Below are positions 1 through 11,055 of a stretch of DNA of 64,000 nucleotides, one piece after another. Positions within the stretch are counted from its first letter, which is position 1. Each line of letters opens with the position of its first letter. Under the pieces are notes generated by a model, which was not told where the DNA came from, ran no database searches, and worked only from the letters and a program-made list of their open reading frames with translations. The translations under genes and the position numbers were made by a program. This DNA comes from DASWHR01 sp036398095 (lineage in GTDB: Bacteria; Actinomycetota; AC-67), in assembly GCA_036398095.1 (NCBI GenBank), contig DASWHR010000049.1, positions 45,288 through 109,287 of the forward strand, written 5' to 3'.

Positions 1-1305
1 GGTCCGCACGGCTCGCCCCGGCCAGTCGGGACACCAGCGAGCAAGACCCATCGGTGCCCGGCCGCGTTGGTAGGTGTCGTAGATCGAGCCGGGGGCGCGC
101 ACGGTGAGCGGCGTCGCCCGCATCCCCGCCGCGGCCAGCATCCGCGTGATCGCGGCCGCCGCCGCCACGTCCTCCGCCGCGTTGGGCCCAAAGGTTTCGC
201 GGCCGAACGCGATGGGCAGATCGCGGCCGAGCAGCCGTCGCGCCTCCGCCGCATCGCCCGGAGGCAGCGGCCGCGTCGCCGCGCCGGCGACGACCGGCGA
301 CAGCAGGGACACGGTGGGGGTTGCCGTGAAACTGCCGGTGGCCGAGGTGACATCGGCAACCAGCGCGGCGCGGTCGATCGCGACCGAAATCGCGGCGCGC
401 GCGTTGCGCGCGGTGAAGTCTCCCTCCGGCCGCACGAACAGATAGAGCAAACAGCCACCGTCGACGGCTTGCATCGCCGCGTCTTGGGGCGGGGCGACGG
501 CCTCCCCGGTGAGGTCGGCGGCGCCGGGCGCCCCGACGCGCGCCACGATCTCGTCGACGTACGCGCCGCGAACCGGATCGGACCCCTCGCTCCACGCCTC
601 GTTCCGGACCAGGCGCACCTCGCGGCCGGCGACGATCCGGTCGATCCGGTATGGCCCCGACGCGGACAAGTCCTTCGGGGCGATCGCCGGCGGCGTTCCC
701 GCCGGGACCGCGCTGGCGCCCGTGTGGGCGAGTATCCACGTGAGATCGTTGGCAGGGCCGGTCAGCCGGAATCGGACGGTGCGTTCGTCGGGCGTTTCGA
801 TTCCGGCGATCGTGGTGGCACGACCGGCTTCGAAGTCGGCCGCGCCGGCAATGACCCGCAGCGACGACGCCGGGGCCGACCCGACCAGGAATGCCCGTTC
901 GATTCCGGCTTTCACGTCGGCGGCGCGGACCGGTCGCGACGCCGGCGGCCCGAACGCCGGTCCGTCGCGAAGCGTGAACGTGAACTGCCGCCCGTCGGCC
1001 GACACTTCGGGCGCGCGCGCGGCCAGATCGGGCAACGGCGCCGACGCCTCGGCCGGATCCTCGGCGCTGGGGAACGCCATCAACCCGCGCTGAGTCGCGC
1101 GGATCATCGCGAAGCCGCCGGGCTCCGCCGCGAGCTGCGGGTCGAGAATCCCGGCGTCGTCGGCGATGGCGATCACGAGCGTCCCGCCGCGCCGCGCGCC
1201 CGGCGGCTGCTCGTCGCCGCGGGGATCGCGCGCCGGCCGGTCGGTGCAGGCGGCGAACGCCGCCGCGCACGCGCACGCAGCCGCGATCGCCTTGCGAATC
1301 GTCAC
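1..1305 (-). CDS. Family 5 ABC substrate-binding lipoprotein, truncated at window edge
   Basis: The frame is open from a GTG at 1305 to base 1 (435 codons), so the C-terminus lies outside the window. The N-terminus is a lipoprotein signal: a charged start, an Ala-rich core and a lipobox FAAC with Cys at residue 20. After it come family 5 (peptide/nickel binding) features, including the segment GGTLVIAIADDAG and an RWCPDW motif near the cut end that matches the WCW-YPDA motif of the two genes upstream. The GTG overlaps the TGA of the preceding gene (GTGA, 1302-1305), so translation is probably coupled. It is the fourth binding protein of this importer locus. The lipid-anchored receptor role is family knowledge; the ligand is unknown. 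Confidence 0.85.
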   Translation of the reverse strand, partial: MTIRKAIAAACACAAAFAACTDRPARDPRGDEQPPGARRGGTLVIAIADDAGILDPQLAAEPGGFAMIRATQRGLMAFPSAEDPAEASAPLPDLAARAPEVSADGRQFTFTLRDGPAFGPPASRPVRAADVKAGIERAFLVGSAPASSLRVIAGAADFEAGRATTIAGIETPDERTVRFRLTGPANDLTWILAHTGASAVPAGTPPAIAPKDLSASGPYRIDRIVAGREVRLVRNEAWSEGSDPVRGAYVDEIVARVGAPGAADLTGEAVAPPQDAAMQAVDGGCLLYLFVRPEGDFTARNARAAISVAIDRAALVADVTSATGSFTATPTVSLLSPVVAGAATRPLPPGDAAEARRLLGRDLPIAFGRETFGPNAAEDVAAAAAITRMLAAAGMRATPLTVRAPGSIYDTYQRGRAPMGLARWCPDWPGRAVRT

Positions 1306-3074
1306 GTCTTGGCGGAGTTCACGGCCACGACGGCGAGATCCAACGAAGACGTGGCGAGCAAGTACTGATAGTTCAGCACTCGCGTCGAGATGATCGTGGG
1401 CGTTCGCTCCCACAACCACGGCAGCACGGGAACCTGATCCATGATCGCCTTGTCGACGCGCGCCCACAGGTCGGATCGCGCCGCGCCGCGTGCAGCCAGC
1501 GCTTGATCGATCAGCGCGTTGATCTCATCGTTGTCGAGCATCGATGCGTTGAGGTTTCCGGCCGGGGCGATACGGCGTCCGTCGAACAGCGGCGGAATCG
1601 TCGTTGCGGCATCCGGGTACAGCCAGCACCACGCGGCGTTGGGGAGGACGGCGACGTTTTCCGCCGGAACGCCGGCGACACGGCCGACGTCGCTCGCTTT
1701 GTAGTCCTGACGATCCACACGAATCCCGAGATCGGTGAGCGCTTTCACGACGATGTCGGTGATCTGCACGTGGAATCCTTCGCTGATGCCCACCACCGTT
1801 ACCGGGGGCTCCTTGTTCTCGGGGTCGTAGCGGCCGGCCGGATAGCCGGCTTCCTTCATCATCTCTTGCGCGCGAACCAGCGTGCTGCCTTCGCTGGTGC
1901 GGCGGAAGGGATCGAAGGTGCGGCCGCCGGCTTCCAGGAATCCGGGCATGCCCGGCATCAACATGTGCCCGGCGACGTCGCCGGCGCGCTTGCCGCCGCG
2001 CGTCGTGAGCAGCTCGCTCTTATCGAGCAGCGTCGCCACGGCTTGGCGGACCTTCAGCTGATCGAACGGCTTGACCGTGGTATTGAAGGCGATATAGCGG
2101 ACGCAGTTTCCGGCGTTGAAGAAGAGCTGTTGCTTTCGCTTGTCGTCGTTGAGGATCTCGGTCGCGCGATCAGACGGCAGGTTGACGTCGGCAGCGTAGT
2201 CGAACTCGCCGGACAGGACCCGGTCGATGGTTCGCGTCGCCTCGTCGAGTCCTTCGGTGACCTCGATGCGATCGGGGTAGGCCTTGCGGATCGGGTCGGT
2301 GCGCTCGCTCCAGTTGGTGTTGCGCACCATCACGATGCTTTCGCCCGGCTTGTAGCCGGTGACGGTGCCGCCTTCTCGCTCGAGTTGATAGGGCCCGGTC
2401 GCCGCGAAGTTCGTGCCGTAGTCGGATGCCGGCTTCGCGTCGAAGGGTCTGGCGTGTTCCTCGGGAACCGGCGCCGCCATCGGAAGCGCGAGCCGGTTCA
2501 GAAAGTCACCGACGGGAGCTTTGAGATCGAACACGATATTCGCGGGGTCCGACACATCGATCCCGGCGATGTGCTGTCCCGGGCCGGGCGCGGCCAGGAA
2601 CGCCTCGTCGCCGACGAAGATCCCAGCGAAGTAGGTGTTCGCATACGGGTTCGCGACCGAAGGATAGAAAGCGCGTTCGATCGCGTAGCGGATGTCGCGC
2701 GACTCCACTGCGCGACCCCCCGCAACGCCGGGCTGATACATCACGTCCGGTCGCAGCGCGATCACATACCGCTTTCCATCGGGAGATGCGGCCGGCTCGG
2801 ACGAGGCGATGTCGGGCACCGGCCCGATCCCGGTCTCGCCGTCAACGGCCGGATAGGCGACCAGGGTGCGCACGAGAACCCGCATCAGAAGGGATGCGAA
2901 CGCGCCGCCGGTCTTGCCCGGATCGAACGAGTCGATGTCGCCGGCAGCGGCAATCTTGAACGTGCCGCCGCGAGCGGCCGTCTTGACCGGCTCCGAGCTT
3001 CCGCATGCGGCGGCGACGAGCGCCAACACCAGAATCGACGCCCCAGCGCGCGGTCTCCCGAATCGTGTCCTCAT
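1302..3074 (-). CDS. Family 5 ABC substrate-binding lipoprotein (third of locus)
   Basis: A 590-residue extracytoplasmic solute receptor for an oligopeptide/dipeptide-type importer. The ATG at 3074 is chosen because GGAGGG lies 7 bases upstream and a typical signal follows (MRTRFGRPRAG, hydrophobic core, lipobox LVAAAC). The body carries family 5 features: FKIAAAGDIDSFDPG after the anchor, SRDIRYAIERAF, and WCWLYPDA near residue 500. It resembles its neighbour at 3100-4896 along the whole length, including the C-terminal pattern SLDLAVVAV against SMDLAVAAV, which suggests tandem duplication. The start is 25 bases after the preceding stop, and its own stop overlaps the next start. Ligand unknown. 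Confidence 0.9.
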   Translation of the reverse strand: MRTRFGRPRAGASILVLALVAAACGSSEPVKTAARGGTFKIAAAGDIDSFDPGKTGGAFASLLMRVLVRTLVAYPAVDGETGIGPVPDIASSEPAASPDGKRYVIALRPDVMYQPGVAGGRAVESRDIRYAIERAFYPSVANPYANTYFAGIFVGDEAFLAAPGPGQHIAGIDVSDPANIVFDLKAPVGDFLNRLALPMAAPVPEEHARPFDAKPASDYGTNFAATGPYQLEREGGTVTGYKPGESIVMVRNTNWSERTDPIRKAYPDRIEVTEGLDEATRTIDRVLSGEFDYAADVNLPSDRATEILNDDKRKQQLFFNAGNCVRYIAFNTTVKPFDQLKVRQAVATLLDKSELLTTRGGKRAGDVAGHMLMPGMPGFLEAGGRTFDPFRRTSEGSTLVRAQEMMKEAGYPAGRYDPENKEPPVTVVGISEGFHVQITDIVVKALTDLGIRVDRQDYKASDVGRVAGVPAENVAVLPNAAWCWLYPDAATTIPPLFDGRRIAPAGNLNASMLDNDEINALIDQALAARGAARSDLWARVDKAIMDQVPVLPWLWERTPTIISTRVLNYQYLLATSSLDLAVVAVNSAKT

Positions 3075-3099
3075 CACGCATCCCTCCGTTTTCGTCGTT

Positions 3100-4896
3100 T
3101 CATTCTTCGTCCTGCCGAACGGCCGCGACGGCGAGATCCATCGAGACCGACGACAGCGCGAACTGATACCCGACCACACGCGGCGACACCAAGTGCGGGG
3201 ACGAATCCCACAGCCACGGCACGACCGGCGCCAGATCCATCACGAACTTGTCCGCGGCGGCCCAGGCGTCGGCGCGATCACCACCGGACTTCCCGCTCGC
3301 TTCGTCGATGAGTTCGTTGAGCGACGGCGAGTTCACCTGCGAATAGTTCGTGTTGCCCTTCTCTTTGACCCGGCGGCCGTCGAACAGCGGGGCGATCACC
3401 GTGTAGGCGTCCGGATAATCCCAGCACCATGCGGCGCTCGCGCCGATCGCGATCCCCGACTTCTGCACCCCCATCCGGGCCAGCAACGCCGGGCGCTTGT
3501 GCTCTTCCCGGCGAACCTTGATCCCGATCTTTTCGAGCGAGGACGCGATCACATCGCCGGTGCGTCGCTCGACGTCGCTGGCCTCGCCGGCCATAACCAC
3601 CGACGGACCGGTGTAGAGCCCTGTCGGGTAGCCGGCTTCGCGCATCAAATCACGCGCCTTTTCGACGTCGCCGGCGAAGTCAATGGTCTTGTACGGGTCG
3701 TAGTCCTTCTGACCGACCTCCTTGAAGCCGGGCAGGCCGGGCAGCAGCACGTGCGTGGCAATGCTGCCGGTCCGCTCGCCGCCGCGCACCGCGCGCATGC
3801 CGCGCTTGTCGAGCGCGTAGTTGACCGCTTTGCGCACGAGCGGATCGTCGAACGGTTTGAGGCTGGTGTTCATGGACACGTACCGCATGCAGCTCGTCGC
3901 GTTGTAGTTGATCAGATGCTTGGTCGCGGAGCTGGACAAGATCTGCTTCTGCTTCTCGGGTGGAATCGCGAAGTCGCCGTTGTAGTCCATCTCGCCCGCC
4001 AGAATCTTGTCGGTTGCGGCAGCCACGTCGGTGAATCCGCCGGTGACTTCGATCCGGTCGGGATAGGCCTCTCGGATCGGGTCGGTGGCGGGATCCCAGT
4101 TTGGGTTGCGCACCAGCAGGATCGCCTTGCCGGGGATGTAGCCGGTGACGCTCGCGTTCAGTCGCTCGACCTGATAGGGGCCGCTGGACGCGAACGCGTC
4201 TCCGTAGGAAGACTCGGTTCCGCCGTCGAGGGGCATCGCGTATTCGACCGGCACCGGCGCCGCGAGCGGAAGCGCGAGGCGATACGCAAGGTCGCCGATT
4301 GGTCGCTTCAGCCGCAGCACGAGCTTGCGTGGGTCGCCGATGTCGATGCCTGCGATGTGCGTCTTGTGGCTCGGCGAGGCGATGAACTCTTCATCTCCGA
4401 CGAATACGTCCCCGAAATACAGGTCGGCGTAGGGATTCGACACCGACGCGTAGAAGCCGCGTTCGATCGCGTAGCGGAAGTCTTCGGAACGGATCTCGCG
4501 CCCCGATGCGATCTCGGGCTGATATTTCACCCCCGGTCGAAGCATGAACGTGTAGGTGAGCCCGTCGGAGGAGACCGAAGGGACATCGACCGCCAGATCG
4601 GGTACCAGTTTGTTGCCGGCCTCCCCGGGCGTGGGCGCGTAGGCGACGAGCGTGCGAACCATGACGCGGAAGAGCATGAACCCGAACGTGGTGTAGGTGC
4701 GCCCCGGATCCATCGAGTCGACGTCGGCCGCGGCCGCGATCCGCAGCGTGCCGCCGGCCTCCGGTTTGCCGGCCGGATCGCCGTCGCCGGGATCGCGGCG
4801 CGTGCACGCGGACGCGGTGAGCGCGAGCACGCACAACAGCGCGAGGATTCGCAGACCGCGCGATTGGTGCGCCGTCGGGGACGTCACCGAAGCCAC
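3100..4896 (-). CDS. Family 5 ABC substrate-binding lipoprotein (second of locus)
   Basis: A 598-residue solute receptor with a signal sequence ending in the lipobox LTASAC and the family 5 segment GTLRIAAAADVDSMDPG just after it. WCWDYPDAYT and YALDKRGMR are typical of peptide-binding members. Two in-frame GTG codons fit the start, at 4896 and 4887; neither has a clear ribosome site. The first sits 2 bases after the oppF stop and is used here. An ATG-initiated reading further upstream would put a Lys/Arg-rich stretch before the signal peptide and is rejected. Expression is probably coupled to oppF. Confidence 0.88.
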   Translation of the reverse strand: MASVTSPTAHQSRGLRILALLCVLALTASACTRRDPGDGDPAGKPEAGGTLRIAAAADVDSMDPGRTYTTFGFMLFRVMVRTLVAYAPTPGEAGNKLVPDLAVDVPSVSSDGLTYTFMLRPGVKYQPEIASGREIRSEDFRYAIERGFYASVSNPYADLYFGDVFVGDEEFIASPSHKTHIAGIDIGDPRKLVLRLKRPIGDLAYRLALPLAAPVPVEYAMPLDGGTESSYGDAFASSGPYQVERLNASVTGYIPGKAILLVRNPNWDPATDPIREAYPDRIEVTGGFTDVAAATDKILAGEMDYNGDFAIPPEKQKQILSSSATKHLINYNATSCMRYVSMNTSLKPFDDPLVRKAVNYALDKRGMRAVRGGERTGSIATHVLLPGLPGFKEVGQKDYDPYKTIDFAGDVEKARDLMREAGYPTGLYTGPSVVMAGEASDVERRTGDVIASSLEKIGIKVRREEHKRPALLARMGVQKSGIAIGASAAWCWDYPDAYTVIAPLFDGRRVKEKGNTNYSQVNSPSLNELIDEASGKSGGDRADAWAAADKFVMDLAPVVPWLWDSSPHLVSPRVVGYQFALSSVSMDLAVAAVRQDEE

Positions 4897-4898
4897 CG

Positions 4899-6154
<1,256 letters not shown>

Positions 6155-6158
<4 letters not shown>

Positions 6159-7267
6159 GAGCGGGTTCCCGCTTTCTTCGCGACGGCGCGGGACGGCTTG
6201 GCCTTGGGCGCCTCGCCGATGCCCAAAAGCTCGGCGCGGCCGGCTTGCTTGGCCACCTGGTCCAACAGGCACGCATCCTCGTGGTCGCCGCGCCGGAGCA
6301 ATTCGGGGCGCTCGGTGTCGCACGGCTCGAAGCGGAACGTGCACCGCGGATGAAACGGACAGCCCGCCGGCACGCGCTGCAGCGAGGGCGGCATGCCCGG
6401 AATGTTGATGAGCCGCTCCTCGGCGAGCTCCTCGTCCAGCACACGCGGGATGCTGCCCAGCAGACCCCACGCGTAGGGATGCTGCGGCCGGTAGAAGATA
6501 TCCTCGGGATCCCCGCGTTCGACCATGCGGCCGGCGTACATGACGAGGATCTCGTCGGCGATCTGCGCGACGACGCCCAAATCGTGGGTGATCATGATCA
6601 AGCCCATTCCGAACTCTTCTTGCAGGCCCTTGAGCAGCTCGAGAATCTGCGCTTGCACGGTCACGTCCAGCGCGGTCGTCGGCTCGTCGGCGATCAGGAT
6701 CGCCGGGTTGAGCGCCAGGGCCATGGCGATCATCGCGCGCTGGCGCATGCCACCCGAAAATTCGTGCGGGTAGTTGTCCACGCGCTGGTCGGGTTGCGGG
6801 ATGCCGACGATCTTGAGCAACTCGATCGCGCGCTGCTTCGCTTCCTTTTTCGAAATCTCTTCGTGCGAGCGGATCATCTCGATGATCTGGTTGCCGATGC
6901 GGTGGACCGGGTTCAGCGCCGTGAGCGGCTCTTGGAAGATCATCGCGATCTCGCTACCGCGGATCCTGCGCATCTCGTCCTTGGAGAGCGTCAGCAGGTC
7001 GCGTCCGCGAAAGTATGCGGTTCCGCCCATGATCCGCCCGGGCGGCTTCGGAATAAGACCCATCATGGCCTGAGTGCTGACCGTCTTGCCCGACCCGGAC
7101 TCGCCGACGATCGCAAGCGTGCGGCCGGCGTCGAGCGAGAACGACACGCCGTCCACGGCCGTCACCACGCCGGTATCGGTGAAGAACGAGACGGCGAGGT
7201 CGGTCACATCCAGCAGATGCTCGCCGGGCGGCGTCGCAGGAGCGGTTTCGATCTGAGCTTCGGTCAC
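6155..7267 (-). CDS. oppD: Peptide ABC importer ATPase, OppD/DppD type
   Basis: A 370-residue ATPase partner of OppF. Walker A is GESGSGKTV, the signature FSGGMRQRAMIAMAL, Walker B ILIADEPTTALD, and the switch histidine lies in MITHDLG. The C-terminal extension contains GCPFHPRC followed by two more cysteines (FEPC and DACL), the four-Cys arrangement seen in DppD-type ATPases where a cluster or metal can bind. It starts with GTG 9 bases after the oppC stop and ends overlapping the oppF start. Substrate class is inferred from the family. Confidence 0.93.
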
Positions 7268-7276
7268 ACGCGTACC

Positions 7277-8206
7277 TTACCGGAGCCGGGGATCGAGGGA
7301 ATCGCGAAGGCCGTCACCGAGCAGGATGAACCCGAGCACAGTCAGCGTCAACGCCAGGCTGGGAAACAGCACCATGTGCGAGTGGCCGGCCAGGATCTGG
7401 CCCTGGTTTCGGGCGATCATCAGGCCCCAGGACGTCTCCGGGTCCCGAACCCCGTAGCCGAGGAACGACAAGGCCGCTTCGGCAATGATCGTCGTCCCGA
7501 CAAGAGCAAAGGCGTAAACCAGCGTCGGGGTAATCGCGTTCGGGAGGATGTGCCGGATGAGGATGCGGCCGTTGCCGGCGCCGAGCGCACGCGCCGCCTC
7601 GACGTATTCGGAGTCGCGGATCGCGATCACGCTTCCCCGGAAGAGGCGCGCGATCGTGACCCACCCGAATGTGGCGAGGGCCGCAACAAGCGCGAATTTC
7701 CCTCCACCGAGCGCGGTCACGATGATCAGCGCGCCCACCAGATAGGGGAAACCGAGCCAGATGTCGATAAGGCGCGACAACAGGGTGTCCACCTTGCCAC
7801 CGAAGAACCCCGCGAGACCCCCGATCGTCAATCCGATCAGAAGACTGACCGAAACAACGCTGACGCCGACGACCAGCGAGAAGCGCGCACCGTGTACCGT
7901 CCGCACAAAGATGTCGCGTCCCAGAACATCGGTTCCGAACCAATGCTTGAGACTCGGCCCCTCACGGACCTCGGACGGGTTGAACCCGTCGGTGGGAAAT
8001 CTTGAGATGAAGTTTGCGAAGATCGCCGCGAAGACGATGACGGCCAGGATGATCATGCCTGCGACGGCCAGCTTGTTCCTGCGCAGCCGGCGCCAGAACT
8101 CTCCGCGGAGGCTGGCGACCTCCAGCAGCCCGTCGGGAATCGGAACCTCGGCGGACGGACCCCCGATATCCGGATGGCCGCTTTGCGTTTCGGTCGGTGT
8201 CGTCAC
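7277..8206 (-). CDS. oppC: Peptide ABC importer permease, OppC/DppC type
   Basis: A 309-residue inner-membrane permease. The N-terminal OppC-type region precedes a first membrane helix (LAVAGMIILAVIVFAAIFA), then FGTDVLGRDIFVRTVHGAR and about five further helices. The EAA coupling loop EAARALGAGNGRILIRHILP contacts the ATPases. The C-terminus GDGLRDSLDPRLR is the classic OppC ending. It starts 11 bases after oppB and pairs with OppB in the membrane. Confidence 0.94.
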   Translation of the reverse strand: MTTPTETQSGHPDIGGPSAEVPIPDGLLEVASLRGEFWRRLRRNKLAVAGMIILAVIVFAAIFANFISRFPTDGFNPSEVREGPSLKHWFGTDVLGRDIFVRTVHGARFSLVVGVSVVSVSLLIGLTIGGLAGFFGGKVDTLLSRLIDIWLGFPYLVGALIIVTALGGGKFALVAALATFGWVTIARLFRGSVIAIRDSEYVEAARALGAGNGRILIRHILPNAITPTLVYAFALVGTTIIAEAALSFLGYGVRDPETSWGLMIARNQGQILAGHSHMVLFPSLALTLTVLGFILLGDGLRDSLDPRLR

Positions 8207-8217
8207 GAGGAAAGCTC

Positions 8218-9150
8218 CTACTGGTATCGGATCCTCGGATCGAGGACGGCATAAAGGATATCGACAACCAGGTTGGCGACGAGATACACGAGCAGAATGA
8301 AGATCGAGATGCCGAGTACCACTTGGTTATCCTTTGCGGCAACACCGAAAGCGAGGGTGCGGCCGAGTCCCGGAATGTTGAACACCGACTCGGTCAGGAC
8401 GGCGCCGGTCAGCAGCGTTCCGATGTCGAGCCCGAGGTAGGTAACGACGGGAATCAACGCGTTGCGCCATGCGTGGTTCAAGACAACGCGGCGCTCCCGC
8501 AACCCCTTAGAGCGCGCGGTGCGCACATAATCGGCCTGAAGCGTCTCGAGCAGCGACGTGCGTTGCAGCCGGGATACATAGGCCGACGACACCGCTCCGA
8601 GCGCGAAGCCGGGCAAGATGTATGACTTCAGTCCCGCGTTGAGCCCGGAAATTGGGAGATCAAAGATGCTCTTCGTCTTGAGCGCGAAGATCTGCAGCAT
8701 CAAGGCAAGAACGAACACGGGAATGCTCACAAGCACAATGGTGCCGACGGTCACCGCCGCATCGCTCCAACTATATCGTCGGACCGCGGAGATCAGCCCG
8801 GACCCGACTCCCAGGGCAATCACGAAAAACGAGCCGGCGAGGCCGAGACGCGCCGTGACAGGAACTCGCTCCTTGATGATCGTCCACACCTCACGGTGTT
8901 GGGACGACGAATCACCGAGGTCGAAGTGCGCGAGGCGGTTCAGATAGCGCAAGTACTGGACCGGCATGGGTTTGTCCAAGCCGTACTTTTCGATGATCGC
9001 TTCGCGAAACGCAGGGGGAACGGGCCGTTCGCCGAGCAGCGCCTGAACAGGGTCGCCCGGAAGGATGAACAGGGCGACGAACAGCAGCGTCAATGCCCCG
9101 AGGAGCACCGGAAAGAACTGCAGCAGGCGCCGGGCGATGTAGCGATTCAC
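8218..9150 (-). CDS. oppB: Peptide ABC importer permease, OppB/DppB type
   Basis: A 310-residue permease with the OppB N-terminal signature (YIARRLLQFFPVLLGA) and six predicted helices. It has the EAA-loop region DYVRTARSKGLRERRVVLNH and the C-terminal segment VNLVVDILYAVLDPRIRY in family form (here ANLVVDILYAVLDPRIRY). It begins 75 bases after oppA across a strong stem-loop, an arrangement that usually leaves the binding protein in excess over the membrane parts. Confidence 0.94.
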   Translation of the reverse strand: MNRYIARRLLQFFPVLLGALTLLFVALFILPGDPVQALLGERPVPPAFREAIIEKYGLDKPMPVQYLRYLNRLAHFDLGDSSSQHREVWTIIKERVPVTARLGLAGSFFVIALGVGSGLISAVRRYSWSDAAVTVGTIVLVSIPVFVLALMLQIFALKTKSIFDLPISGLNAGLKSYILPGFALGAVSSAYVSRLQRTSLLETLQADYVRTARSKGLRERRVVLNHAWRNALIPVVTYLGLDIGTLLTGAVLTESVFNIPGLGRTLAFGVAAKDNQVVLGISIFILLVYLVANLVVDILYAVLDPRIRYQ

Positions 9151-9175
9151 GACGGTGCGACTCTCCTTCGGACGC

Positions 9176-9207
9176 GGGGCGAGAGCCGTCGCAACGGCTC
9201 TCGCCCC
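9176..9207 (-). terminator. Stem-loop between oppA and oppB
   Basis: A perfect 14-bp stem (GGGGCGAGAGCCGT and its complement) with a 4-base loop, lying in the oppA-oppB spacer. No T-run follows on the minus strand, so it is more likely an mRNA-stabilising or partial attenuating hairpin than a full terminator. Confidence 0.7.
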
Positions 9208-9225
9208 GGTCTGGACCGGTTATCG

Positions 9226-10860
9226 TTACTTGATCGAGATCTCTTCCCACGCCGGGTTCCCCGACTGCAGTTCGAGCGGGAACGTGGCGAACTTGGCGAA
9301 ATTGTAGACGCGAGCCGACTTGCCGTAGAACATCGGGATGATCGGCATCTGGTCGAGCGCGATGTCCTCGGCCTGCTGCTGCAACTTGAGGCGTTCCTTC
9401 GCGTCGAGCGTCTGCTGCGCCTTCTCGACCACCGAGTCGAACTCGGCATTCGAGAACTGAGCGTAGTTACTCCCAGGCGGCTTGGACTTGGAGTGGAGCA
9501 GCGGGAACATCCAGTTGTCGATCGTCGGGAAGTCCTGTGCCCACCCGAGCCGGCCGAGACCCTGGAATGCGTCGGATTCGACGTATTTCAGGTAGTCGGG
9601 GAACGGGGTCTTGCCGACCTGCTTCGTGTCGATCCCCAGATTCTTCTTCAACTGCGCCGCGACCGCTGCAATCCAGGATTCGTGGTCGGCGCCGCTGTTG
9701 AACGCGATCTCGAAGGATTTCGGGCCGCCTGCCTTGGCAAGCAATTCCTTCGCCTGGTCAACGTTGAACACGCAGTACTTGCAGACGTCGGGTCGGTGAC
9801 CGGGGACTCCGACCGGCGGCACAATGCTCTTCGCCGGCACCTTCTTGCCCTGGAAGACGGCCGTCACGATCTCGTCACGGTCGATCGCCATCGAAATCGC
9901 CCGCCGAAAATCGACGTTGTTCATCGGCGGCGCGGTCATCTTGGCGAACAGATACGTAAGGACGGACGTAGGCTGCTCGAGGTAGGAGTCGGCGTAGTCC
10001 TTCTCGGCCTGCACGAAACTGTCCGCCGGCACCGCCGACGAGTCGATCGTCCCACCCTGGAACTCGAGGAACGCCGTGTTCAACGCGGTTTCGCCACCGA
10101 AGATCTTGAACTCGATGCTATCCAAGAATCCCGGCACGCTCCCGTTGTAGCCCTCGAATTTCTTGATCTTGACGCTGACGTCGTGCTTCCACGGGCCGTC
10201 CATCATGTACGGCCCGTTGCCGACCGGATTCTCGTTGAAGGCCGGGTTGAAGGTCCCATCGGCTTTCACGGCGACCTTCGGGATCGGCGAGAAGACGGTG
10301 TGACCGGTCCGGATGAAGAACTCGGCGTTTGCCGACTCGAGTTCGATAACAAACTCGTACTCGTCCTTGCCCTGGCGAACGCCCGCGAGCGTCGTCGCCG
10401 TGCCTTCCTGCATGGCGGCAAAGCCCTTGATTCCGTCGAGGTGGAAGGCTACGGGCGAGGTGGAATCCTTGCGCGCGGTCAGTGTGTACGACCGGATGAA
10501 CGCCTCAGCGTTCACGGGCTCGCCGTTGTGGAACGTGGCGCCCTTGCGAAGCTGGAACGTAACCATCTTGCCGTCGGCGCTCACCTGGTAGTCGGTCGCG
10601 GCGCCGGTCTTGACGGGCTCGGCCGTCTTCCAGTCGTACTCGAGCAGCGAGTCGTAGATGCGGTTCGCCGGCTCCGAGCAGGACGTCGTCCCGCACAGGT
10701 GCGGCGACAGACCATCCGGCTCGCCGAGATAGGTCACCGCAGAGCCGCCGGCCTTCCCGTCAGGGCCGCCCGTATCGCCGTCGTCGCCACCGCAGGCCGC
10801 CGCAACGAGCGACAACGCTAGGGCCGCGGCGAAAACCTGGAACAATCGCTTCCTTTGCAT
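9226..10860 (-). CDS. oppA: Peptide ABC importer substrate-binding lipoprotein, OppA/DppA type
   Basis: A 544-residue receptor, first gene of the importer operon. The lipoprotein signal ends in the lipobox LVAAAC, followed by GGDDGD. Family 5 features include YLGEPDGLSPHLC near the N-terminus, VTFQLRKGATFHNGEPVNAE and RRAISMAIDRDEI. The ATG at 10860 is preferred over a TTG two codons upstream because GGGAGGGAG lies at a normal distance. It is distinct from the three downstream binding proteins, lacking their WCW-YPDA motif (it has GRLGWAQDFPT instead), so it is probably the original partner. Confidence 0.92.
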   Translation of the reverse strand: MQRKRLFQVFAAALALSLVAAACGGDDGDTGGPDGKAGGSAVTYLGEPDGLSPHLCGTTSCSEPANRIYDSLLEYDWKTAEPVKTGAATDYQVSADGKMVTFQLRKGATFHNGEPVNAEAFIRSYTLTARKDSTSPVAFHLDGIKGFAAMQEGTATTLAGVRQGKDEYEFVIELESANAEFFIRTGHTVFSPIPKVAVKADGTFNPAFNENPVGNGPYMMDGPWKHDVSVKIKKFEGYNGSVPGFLDSIEFKIFGGETALNTAFLEFQGGTIDSSAVPADSFVQAEKDYADSYLEQPTSVLTYLFAKMTAPPMNNVDFRRAISMAIDRDEIVTAVFQGKKVPAKSIVPPVGVPGHRPDVCKYCVFNVDQAKELLAKAGGPKSFEIAFNSGADHESWIAAVAAQLKKNLGIDTKQVGKTPFPDYLKYVESDAFQGLGRLGWAQDFPTIDNWMFPLLHSKSKPPGSNYAQFSNAEFDSVVEKAQQTLDAKERLKLQQQAEDIALDQMPIIPMFYGKSARVYNFAKFATFPLELQSGNPAWEEISIK

Positions 10861-10895
10861 ACGCAAATCTCCCTCCCCGCTCCGTAGACGACGGG

Positions 10896-10901
10896 ACTAT
10901 A
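10896..10901 (-). promoter_or_regulatory. oppA operon promoter (-10 TATAGT)
   Basis: TATAGT lies about 35 bases upstream of the oppA ATG, with TTTGGA 18 bases further upstream as a fair -35. The predicted leader is about 30 bases and contains the GGGAGGGAG ribosome site. Confidence 0.5.
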
Positions 10902-11055
10902 TACGACCGGTTTGCCTCATCCAAACAAGGGCGACCCGCTACGCCGGGCCCGCACCGTGCCGCGATGTACTACGGCCGGCGCCGCAAAAAGGGTTGCGCC
11001 AAACGAAATCTGGGGCGAAATCTCCCGCGAGAACTGGAAGCCGCTGCCAGATTGG